DNA from: Nitrosopumilaceae archaeon
Lineage (GTDB): Archaea > Thermoproteota > Nitrososphaeria > Nitrososphaerales > Nitrosopumilaceae
NCBI GenBank assembly: GCA_020027255.1
Contig: JAHRAP010000050.1
Span: forward strand, 1-5,640
DNA length: 5,640 nucleotides
Direction: 5' to 3'
Positions 1 through 5,640 of this stretch are shown one piece after another (the first letter of the stretch is position 1; the number at the start of each line of letters is the position of its first letter). A model generated the notes under the pieces. That model worked only from the letters and a program-made list of their open reading frames with translations, was not told where the DNA came from and made no database searches. The translations under genes and the position numbers were made by a program.

Positions 1-22
1 GCTTATTCATGACCAAATAATT

Positions 23-60
23 ATTAAAATTATAAATTATAAAAATTTAATAATTTTAAT
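23..60. repeat. 11-bp perfect inverted repeat in the purM upstream spacer
   Basis: ATTAAAATTAT (23-33) and its exact reverse complement ATAATTTTAAT (50-60) flank a 16-base spacer that holds TATA-like sequence and a smaller nested pair (TAAAT at 33-37, ATTTA at 45-49). It could be an operator, a symmetric promoter serving both directions, or a weak AT-only hairpin ending an upstream transcript. Such pairs arise fairly easily by chance in sequence this AT-rich. Confidence 0.45.
38..54 (+). promoter_or_regulatory. Probable archaeal TATA-box region for purM
   Basis: The spacer before purM is almost pure A/T and contains overlapping TATA-like matches: TATAAAA at 38-44 and TTTAATAAT at 46-54. The second is centred about 30 bases before the ATG, which fits a leaderless or very short-leader transcript. 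There is no ribosome binding site between here and the start. Because the whole spacer is so AT-rich, the exact box cannot be fixed by eye. Confidence 0.4.
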
Positions 61-79
61 CACATACAATTGTTAAATT

Positions 80-1096
80 ATGATAAGCTATAAAAATGTA
101 GGTATAGATCTCAAAAAAATTAAGTTAAGCCAAAATACAATAGGCAAATCTATAAAAAGCACTCATAGAACACAAAAAAATGTAAATGTTATAAATGGAT
201 TTGATCATTATGCAGGAGTTATAGAGATAAATAATTCATCGTTTGCATTGCACACAGATGGAGTAGGAACTAAAACATTAGTAGCTAGTTTAATGAATAA
301 ATACACTACCATTGGCATTGATTGCGTTGCAATGAATGTGAATGATATAATATGCGTAGGAGCTAAACCTATTTCTTTTGTAGATTATATAGCTGCTAAT
401 CAAAATGATAGAGGTATTTTTAAGAAAATTATTGATGGGGTAGTAAATGGAGCAAAGAAGTCTAAAATCGCAATAATAGGTGGAGAAACATCAATAATGC
501 CAGATTTAATATCAGGAGAAGTTTTTAACTTTGATTTAGCAGGAACGGTATTAGGAATAATAGAAAATAATATAATTAGGAAAAAAATCAAATGCGGAGA
601 TTGTATAATAGGCATTGCAAGTAGTGGATTACATTCTAATGGCTATTCTTTAGTCAGAAAGATATTACTATCAAGATATTCTATTCATGATAAAATAAAA
701 AATGTAGGCATACTTGGAAATGAGCTCTTAACACCCACAGAGATTTATGTCAATCCAATTCTAGAAATACTGAAAAAATGCGAGGTACATGGATTAGCAC
801 ATATAACTGGCGGCGGATTCACAAAGTTATTACGATTATGTAAGATTGGATTCAACATATACCAAATGCCAAAAATTCCGCCAATTATGAAATTGATTCA
901 AGAAGAAGGCTGTATAAAAAACAGCGAGATGTATAAAACATTCAATATGGGAATAGGATTTTGTGTAATTGCACCAACATCAGAAATAAGAACAATAATT
1001 TCAATCTGTAAAAAATATGATATGGCATGCCAAGAGATTGGTAAAATAATTAATAAAATTGGAGTTTTTATAAATAATGAGCAAATTATTTTGTAG
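80..1096 (+). CDS. purM: Phosphoribosylformylglycinamidine cyclo-ligase (AIR synthase, PurM)
   Basis: This cytosolic enzyme of de novo purine synthesis closes the imidazole ring: formylglycinamidine ribonucleotide plus ATP gives aminoimidazole ribonucleotide (AIR). The 338 residues match the usual PurM length. Family motifs appear in order: N-terminal SYKNVGID (3-10), the nucleotide-binding HTDGVGTK (58-65), DCVAMNVNDIICVGAKP (81-97), GGETSIMPD (134-142), GLHSNGYSLVRK (183-194), LLTPTEIYV (216-224), HGLAHITGGGF (237-247) and FNMGIGFCV (288-296). These cover both the AIRS N-terminal and C-terminal domains, so the gene is complete. The fit is to PurM rather than the related PurL, SelD or ThiL, because of the SYK start and the GLHSNGYSLVR and HITGGG blocks. 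The ATG at 80 puts the SYK motif at residue 3, as usual, and there is no Shine-Dalgarno sequence just upstream. No other purine gene is visible in the window, and a 36-base spacer with its own promoter-like box separates purM from the next gene. Nothing looks damaged. Confidence 0.96.
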   Translation: MISYKNVGIDLKKIKLSQNTIGKSIKSTHRTQKNVNVINGFDHYAGVIEINNSSFALHTDGVGTKTLVASLMNKYTTIGIDCVAMNVNDIICVGAKPISFVDYIAANQNDRGIFKKIIDGVVNGAKKSKIAIIGGETSIMPDLISGEVFNFDLAGTVLGIIENNIIRKKIKCGDCIIGIASSGLHSNGYSLVRKILLSRYSIHDKIKNVGILGNELLTPTEIYVNPILEILKKCEVHGLAHITGGGFTKLLRLCKIGFNIYQMPKIPPIMKLIQEEGCIKNSEMYKTFNMGIGFCVIAPTSEIRTIISICKKYDMACQEIGKIINKIGVFINNEQIIL

Positions 1097-1106
1097 CTGT
1101 ATTTAA

Positions 1107-1113
1107 TTTATAT
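1107..1113 (+). promoter_or_regulatory. Probable TATA box for the antiporter gene
   Basis: TTTATAT lies in the 36-base spacer after purM, centred 23 bases before the GTG start. Archaeal TATA boxes sit about 25 bases before the transcription start, so transcription would begin at or very near the GTG, giving a leaderless message. This supports both the GTG start and a unit separate from purM. The evidence is position and composition only. Confidence 0.4.
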
Positions 1114-1132
1114 TGATTATATATCTGAATAA

Positions 1133-2353
1133 GTGTTAAATTTGGTAGAAACACATTTTATCCAAACAATCATAAGCGTAGGAATATTACTTTTCGCCTC
1201 TAAATTAATGGCAGAATTATTTTTAAGAATAAAATTGCCCATTGTGCTAGGAGAATTATTAGCTGGTATAATAATAGGACCGTTTGCATTGGGCTCATTT
1301 TTAATATTTAATAATAAACCGCTTCTGCAGATAGGAGAAGAGATTAGAATACTAGGAGATATAGGCGCTATTGTAATTTTATTTATGGCAGGTTTGGAAA
1401 TGACTCCAAAAGAATTTATCAAAGGAGGCAAAGCATCCTTCACAGTAGGAAGCTTGGGAGTAATAATTCCATTTTTTTCTGGACTTATAGTTTTTCAAAT
1501 GTTTGGTTTCGATGCATTGCAATCAATGCTAATAGCCACTGCATTAACAGCCACAAGCATAGCTATATCCATACAAGTTCTAAGCGAATTCGGGAAAATT
1601 AAATCGGCCGAAGCTAGATTGATCATAGGAGCGGCAGTAGTAGATGATATATTAGCCATTGCAGTTCTATCAGTAGTTACATCATTAACAACAAATGGAA
1701 TAGATCAAATTGAAATAACAGATGTTGTGTTAACCATAATCAAAGTTTTAGGTTTCTTTGGAGTGATGCTGTTATCAGCTGTGGTTATAATTCCAAAGTT
1801 AGTAACTCCAAGACTATGGAAAGCTAAAGGGAGTATAGAAGGTATTTCTACAGCGGTGTTTTTTGGAGCAGCGGCATTAGCTGGTTCCATCGGATTATCA
1901 CCAATAGTCGGAGCTTTTGCAGTAGGAATGTCTCTATCAACAACTAAAGTTTTTAGTAAAGTAGAAAGCTTTATCAGTAAAGTTGGACTAATATTTGCGC
2001 CGTTATTTTTCGCCATAATAGGCGCTCAAGTAAATTTCCATGAAGTGAATTTTGAAGTGCTGTTATTAAGTTTAATAATTATAATAATAGCTATCGCAAC
2101 TAAGCTATTTGGTTGTGGTTTACCAGCATGTCTATTTTTAAAAAATAAATCACAAGGAATGCGTGTTGGAATAGGAATGATATCGCGAGGAGAAGTAGGA
2201 TTGATTGTGGCAGGAGTTGGAGTTTCATCAGGAATATTAACATCAGATGTATATTCTACAATAGTAATCATGGTGGCAGCTACCACTATAATAACACCAA
2301 TATGGCTAAAATTAGACTATGGAAAACAAATGAAAACAAAAAATACCAAATAG
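1133..2353 (+). CDS. CPA2-family cation/proton antiporter (Kef/NapA-type membrane transporter)
   Basis: An integral membrane protein of 406 residues, nearly all hydrophobic helices, expected to exchange Na+ or K+ for H+ across the cytoplasmic membrane. Family marks in order: GELLAGIIIGP (40-50), the VILFMAGLEM helix (81-90), TALTATSIAISIQVL (136-150) corresponding to the unwound helix of the fold, the adjacent aspartates D171-D172 in AAVVDDILAIAVLS (167-180), LFFAIIGAQV (291-300) and SRGEVGLIVAGVG (351-363). In the studied member NapA the paired aspartates bind the ion and go with electrogenic Na+/H+ exchange; applying that here is inference. It ends after the membrane domain, with a short lysine-rich tail, and lacks the TrkA-N/RCK nucleotide-binding domain of the longer KefB/KefC proteins. 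The start is GTG: a TAA stop lies directly before it in frame, and the next in-frame ATG (codon 26) would remove most of the first helix. The transported ion cannot be read from sequence. Confidence 0.92.
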   Translation: MLNLVETHFIQTIISVGILLFASKLMAELFLRIKLPIVLGELLAGIIIGPFALGSFLIFNNKPLLQIGEEIRILGDIGAIVILFMAGLEMTPKEFIKGGKASFTVGSLGVIIPFFSGLIVFQMFGFDALQSMLIATALTATSIAISIQVLSEFGKIKSAEARLIIGAAVVDDILAIAVLSVVTSLTTNGIDQIEITDVVLTIIKVLGFFGVMLLSAVVIIPKLVTPRLWKAKGSIEGISTAVFFGAAALAGSIGLSPIVGAFAVGMSLSTTKVFSKVESFISKVGLIFAPLFFAIIGAQVNFHEVNFEVLLLSLIIIIIAIATKLFGCGLPACLFLKNKSQGMRVGIGMISRGEVGLIVAGVGVSSGILTSDVYSTIVIMVAATTIITPIWLKLDYGKQMKTKNTK

Positions 2354-2362
2354 AAAAATGAA

Positions 2363-2384
2363 TTACAATAAAACTTAATTGTAA
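2363..2384. repeat. 7-bp inverted repeat between the antiporter gene and elp3
   Basis: TTACAAT (2363-2369) and ATTGTAA (2378-2384) are perfect complements around an 8-base loop, in the 50-base spacer 10 bases after the antiporter stop and 20 bases before the elp3 ATG. The right arm lies about where a TATA element for a leaderless elp3 transcript would sit. It may be an operator or a weak hairpin, or simply chance. Confidence 0.3.
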
Positions 2385-2403
2385 AATTAGTAAATTAGAG
2401 TCT

Positions 2404-3993
2404 ATGCAAAACTCGGATTCTACATTTTCAAAAGCATGTTTAGAAATTTCAAATAATTTATTAACAATATCAAATCATGATAACAAAATAAACATACAAA
2501 ACGAAATCAAAAAAATTTGTAAAAAATACACATTAGCAAAAATTCCAAAAAAAACGGACATTTTGTCTGTAGTTCCAAATAGGAATTTTAATAGATTGCG
2601 AGCAATTTTAGTGAAGAAACCAACTAAAACATCTTCAGGAGTAGCAATTATTGCTGTCATGCCAAAACCATATGCATGCCCACATGGAAAGTGTACGTAT
2701 TGTCCAGGAGGCATCAAATCAAATTCTCCAAATAGCTATACAGGGAATGAGCCAATAACATTAAATTCTATAAAAAATAATTTTGATCCCAAAAAACAAA
2801 TAACAGATAATCTACAAAGATTATTAAAATCAGGACATAATATATCGAAAATAGAATTAGTAGTAGTAGGAGGGACTTTTTTATTTATGCCAAAAACATA
2901 TCAAGAATATTTCATAAAATCATGTTACGATGTTTTAAATGGATGCATTTCATCCACGTTAGAAAAATCTAAGAAAAATAATGAGAATGCAAGAGTCAGG
3001 ATTGTCGGTTTCACATTAGAAACAAAACCAGATTACTGTAAAAAAAGTCACATACAATCTATGTTGAAATACGGAATAACAAGGATTGAAATAGGTGTGC
3101 AGAATCTACAACAAAATACATATGAAATAGTAAATAGAGGTCATAACTTAATGGACGTGATAAATTCTTTTCATATTGCAAAAGACTTTGGTTTTAAAAT
3201 AGTAGCACACATGATGCCAGGATTGCCTGGAACTAATATAACAAACGATATCAAGGATTTTATAACGCTCTTCACAGATTTGAGATTTAAACCCGACATG
3301 TTAAAGATTTATCCTACTTTGGTAATCAAAAATACAAAACTATATGAACAATACGTAAAAGGAAATTACAAACCATACACAGACAGCAATATGATAAAAA
3401 TAATAATGGAGATCAAAAAAAATGTACCAAAGTGGATGAGAATAATGAGGATACAAAGAGAAATACAACGAAATGAAATAATCGCAGGTCCAAAAATGGG
3501 CAATCTACGCCAAATCATAAATAACAAACTACAACAACAAAACATATCATGCAAGTGTATACGTTGTAGAGAAATTGGATTAAATGTTAGCAAAGATCCA
3601 AATAGTATAAAATTATCTAGAGAAAACTATTATTCGTCAGATGGATATGAAGTATTTTTATCTTGTGTAGATAAAAATGATAAAATTTATGCGTTTCTTA
3701 GATTACGACTTCCGAGCAAGAAATATAAAATAAGATCTGAAAAATATTGCATAGTACGAGAACTTCATGTGTATGGTAAATTGATTGATATAGGAGATAA
3801 AGAAATAGGTGGCGTTCAGCATTATGGATTAGGAAAGATGTTAATCCATAATGCGGAAAAAATAGCCAGAGAAGAATTTGATTCTAAATTGTTATTAGTA
3901 ATAAGTGCTGTAGGTACAAGGGAATATTATCGAAGTATGGGGTATTACCTATCAGAACCGTACATGGAAAAAAAACTGCATGGATCAAAATAA
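2404..3993 (+). CDS. elp3: Elp3-family tRNA wobble-uridine (U34) carboxymethyltransferase, radical SAM plus acetyltransferase
   Basis: Cytosolic tRNA-modifying enzyme that uses acetyl-CoA and radical SAM chemistry to build the carboxymethyl group at C5 of U34; archaeal Elp3 is known to do this without other Elongator subunits. The 529 residues are the normal family length. A basic N-terminal segment (about 36-53), expected to bind tRNA, precedes the radical SAM domain, whose cluster cysteines are C92, C97 and C100 (CPHGKCTYC). PNSYTGNEP (109-117), LETKPDYC (205-212), RIEIGVQNLQ (227-236), AHMMPGLPG (268-276) and AGPKMGNLRQ (361-370) follow. A CKCIRC segment with C383, C385 and C388 is the expected zinc site. 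The C-terminal acetyltransferase domain carries RELHVYG (452-458), the acetyl-CoA loop QHYGLGKML (472-480) and the conserved EYYRSMGYY (507-515). No alternative start exists upstream before an in-frame TGA at 2359. The end overlaps lysS by 14 bases. Older annotation calls this family a histone acetyltransferase; tRNA modification is now better supported. Confidence 0.95.
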   Translation: MQNSDSTFSKACLEISNNLLTISNHDNKINIQNEIKKICKKYTLAKIPKKTDILSVVPNRNFNRLRAILVKKPTKTSSGVAIIAVMPKPYACPHGKCTYCPGGIKSNSPNSYTGNEPITLNSIKNNFDPKKQITDNLQRLLKSGHNISKIELVVVGGTFLFMPKTYQEYFIKSCYDVLNGCISSTLEKSKKNNENARVRIVGFTLETKPDYCKKSHIQSMLKYGITRIEIGVQNLQQNTYEIVNRGHNLMDVINSFHIAKDFGFKIVAHMMPGLPGTNITNDIKDFITLFTDLRFKPDMLKIYPTLVIKNTKLYEQYVKGNYKPYTDSNMIKIIMEIKKNVPKWMRIMRIQREIQRNEIIAGPKMGNLRQIINNKLQQQNISCKCIRCREIGLNVSKDPNSIKLSRENYYSSDGYEVFLSCVDKNDKIYAFLRLRLPSKKYKIRSEKYCIVRELHVYGKLIDIGDKEIGGVQHYGLGKMLIHNAEKIAREEFDSKLLLVISAVGTREYYRSMGYYLSEPYMEKKLHGSK

Positions 3994-5572
3994 TAAAATC
4001 ATTGGCAAAGGAACGTGGATAGATAAATTAGCATTGGAGATGATTGAACGTGAAAAAAAACTAGGCAGAGATACAAGAATGATGAGAGTGGAAAGTGGGC
4101 TTGGAGCATCAGGAATACCACATATAGGCAGTTTAGGAGATGCAGTGAGAGCGTATGGTGTAAAATTAGCCGTTGAAAATTTTGGATATAAATCAGAATT
4201 AATTGCTTATTCAGATGATATGGATGGGTTAAGAAATGTGCCGCAAGGATTTCCAGATAATCTAAAAAAAGATATAGGTAAAATGGTATCAAAGATAGAA
4301 GACCCATTTGGATGCCATGATTCGTATGGAATGCATATGAGTAGTTTATTATTAGATGGGTTAGAGAAGCTGGGCATAAAATATGTGTTCAGAAGAGCTA
4401 GTGATGTATATAAGAATAATTTACTACAAACAGAGATCGATAAGATATTATTGAATCATACAAAGATCGGATTGCAGATCAAGGAAATTACAGGTCAAAC
4501 CAAATATAACAAATATTTGCCATATTTTCCAGTTTGTAAGAATTGTGGCAAGGTGTACACTACAGCAGCTTATGAATATATGCATGACGAAAAAAAAGTC
4601 AAATATTTGTGTAAAGATATTACGATAGGAGATCACGTAGTTAATGGCTGCCAACATAACGGAGAAGCTAGCATAATTAACGATTTAGGAAAATTAGCAT
4701 GGAAAGTAGAATTTGCTGCAAGATGGAAAGCATTTGATATTAGATTTGAAGCGTATGGTAAAGATATAATGAGTTCAGTAAATACAAATGATTGGGTATC
4801 AGACATAATATTAGAGTACAAACATCCATACCATGTAAAATATGAAATGTTTCTAGACAAAAACGGCAAAAAAATATCAAAATCTTCAGGAAATGTTGTA
4901 ACACATCAGAATTGGTTAAAGTATGGATCTGCAAGATCTATTCTGTTGCTTCTATATAAAAGAATAACAGGATCACGAGAAGTAGGTCTAGAAGACATAC
5001 CGTCACTAATGTGCGAATATAATGAAATAGAAAATATATTTTTCAACAAGCATAAACATGATAACAAAACAAAAATAATAAAACTCAAAGGCTTATACGA
5101 ATATGTAAATTTGTTAACTCCACCTAAAAATAAGCCACTTCACATAGACTATCGCTTACTTGTTAAATTGAGTAAAATTTTTAAAGAAAATAGAATCAAA
5201 ATGGTAAGCGAAAAATTAATAGAGTATGGGGTTATTAGTAAGTCTACTACATATGTAGAAGATGTTATAAATATGGCAGGTAGATATGCAGATGATTTTG
5301 AATTAGAAAATATAAATATTAAATTAGATGATAAAATGAAAAACGCATTAGAAGAATTTACAAATGCTATCATGATAAAAGAAGATATAGATATACAAAA
5401 TACAATTTATAATATAACTCAAAAATATAACATAAAAACTAAAGATTTTTTTAAAATACTTTATCAAATAATTCTATCATCTAACAATGGCCCCAAAATT
5501 AGTAAATTAATAAATGACATAGGAAAACAACAAGTTGCAAAAAATATTTTTAGCCATATAAATGAAAAGTAA
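3980..5572 (+). CDS. lysS: Class I lysyl-tRNA synthetase
   Basis: Cytosolic enzyme that attaches lysine to tRNA-Lys using ATP. The 530 residues match the archaeal class I enzyme (the Rossmann-fold form, unrelated to class II LysRS). The HIGH signature appears as PHIGS (47-51) within GASGIPHIGSLGD (42-54), and the KMSKS loop appears as KISKSSGN (298-305). A four-cysteine zinc site is visible as C186 and C189 (CKNC) with C211 and C224. The stretch YGKDIMSSVNTNDWVSDI (259-276) lies between the zinc region and the KMSKS loop. The C-terminal part from about 340 is helical-looking and lysine-rich, as expected for the anticodon-binding domain, and ends with GPKISKLINDIG (504-515). The ATG lies inside the end of elp3, in another frame with a 14-base overlap, which suggests translational coupling and one shared transcript. 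Product identity is firm; nothing is truncated. Confidence 0.96.
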   Translation: MDQNNKIIGKGTWIDKLALEMIEREKKLGRDTRMMRVESGLGASGIPHIGSLGDAVRAYGVKLAVENFGYKSELIAYSDDMDGLRNVPQGFPDNLKKDIGKMVSKIEDPFGCHDSYGMHMSSLLLDGLEKLGIKYVFRRASDVYKNNLLQTEIDKILLNHTKIGLQIKEITGQTKYNKYLPYFPVCKNCGKVYTTAAYEYMHDEKKVKYLCKDITIGDHVVNGCQHNGEASIINDLGKLAWKVEFAARWKAFDIRFEAYGKDIMSSVNTNDWVSDIILEYKHPYHVKYEMFLDKNGKKISKSSGNVVTHQNWLKYGSARSILLLLYKRITGSREVGLEDIPSLMCEYNEIENIFFNKHKHDNKTKIIKLKGLYEYVNLLTPPKNKPLHIDYRLLVKLSKIFKENRIKMVSEKLIEYGVISKSTTYVEDVINMAGRYADDFELENINIKLDDKMKNALEEFTNAIMIKEDIDIQNTIYNITQKYNIKTKDFFKILYQIILSSNNGPKISKLINDIGKQQVAKNIFSHINEK

Positions 5573-5639
5573 AAATAGTTCCAAACCAATGATTTTAATA
5601 TTTATAGGTATTATAATATTTATATCAACTCCAGCTTGA
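5562..5639 (+). CDS. Short ORF at window edge: signal-peptide or membrane-anchor-like 25-residue peptide
   Basis: An ATG inside the last codons of lysS (11-base overlap) opens a frame of 25 codons closed by TGA. The peptide begins with a lysine-rich stretch (K2, K4, K8) followed by a strongly hydrophobic segment (about 10-22, ILIFIGIIIFI) and ends STPA. This is the shape of a signal peptide or N-terminal membrane anchor, and the overlap copies the elp3-lysS junction. It could be a genuine tiny membrane peptide, a secreted or membrane protein gene broken by a premature stop or sequencing error, or a chance frame in AT-rich DNA. Only one base follows the stop in this window, so a downstream continuation cannot be judged. 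I do not recognise a family. Confidence 0.35.
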   Translation: MKSKNSSKPMILIFIGIIIFISTPA

Positions 5640-5640
5640 A

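Noticed and set aside
3..20. Plus-strand tail reading L-F-M-T-K then TAA as the end of an upstream gene
   Set aside because: Five codons of open frame before a stop carry no information; other frames also close within the first 76 bases.
1117..1443. Minus-strand open frames opposite the antiporter start and elsewhere opposite purM, elp3 and lysS
   Set aside because: They lie entirely or almost entirely opposite genes with strong family motifs, have no recognisable domains, and read as translations of the complementary strand of hydrophobic or lysine-rich codons.
2404..3993. Elp3 as a histone acetyltransferase or as a split or fused gene
   Set aside because: Radical SAM plus acetyltransferase in one chain is the normal Elp3 layout, the length is typical, and all motif blocks are in frame.
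5637..5639. TGA ending the short ORF as a recoded (selenocysteine or tryptophan) codon
   Set aside because: Tryptophan is written TGG in the other genes, no selenocysteine insertion element is visible, and only one base follows the TGA. A true stop or a sequence error is simpler.
1..5640. CRISPR arrays, tRNA or rRNA genes, insertion sequences, phage or defence genes
   Set aside because: No spaced direct repeats, cloverleaf or rRNA signatures, transposase motifs or terminal repeats were seen, and almost all the DNA is occupied by four recognised housekeeping genes.

Overview
This window reads as ordinary chromosomal housekeeping DNA from a very AT-rich archaeon, roughly 30% G+C by hand estimate. 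Four full-length genes lie on the + strand with little spacer. The archaeal signs are a class I (not class II) lysyl-tRNA synthetase with a four-cysteine zinc site, a stand-alone Elp3 with both radical-SAM and acetyltransferase domains, no Shine-Dalgarno sequences close to the starts, and TATA-like boxes about 20-30 bases upstream of starts, as expected for leaderless transcripts. The wording of the protein motifs and the base composition suggest a marine Thaumarchaeota/Nitrososphaerota lineage (Nitrosopumilales-like). That placement is inference, since no marker such as amoA is present.

Layout: 1-79 is an extremely AT-rich spacer with a probable promoter and an 11-bp inverted repeat. 80-1096 is purM (AIR synthase, purine biosynthesis). 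A 36-base spacer with a TATA-like box precedes a GTG-started CPA2-type cation/proton antiporter at 1133-2353. A 50-base spacer with a small inverted repeat leads to elp3 (2404-3993), which overlaps lysS (3980-5572) by 14 bases. A short ORF (5562-5639) overlaps the end of lysS by 11 bases. It encodes what looks like the start of a secreted or membrane protein but stops after 25 codons, at the window edge.

The genes fall into three probable units. purM and the antiporter each have a plausible promoter of their own and no obvious functional link. elp3-lysS, perhaps with the small ORF, looks like a translationally coupled operon. Elp3 modifies the wobble uridine (U34) of tRNAs, probably including tRNA-Lys(UUU), and LysS charges tRNA-Lys, so the pair makes sense in a genome that reads mostly AAA lysine codons. 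I found no mobile element, CRISPR array, RNA gene, defence system or clearly novel system. No gene-free stretch exceeds 300 bases.
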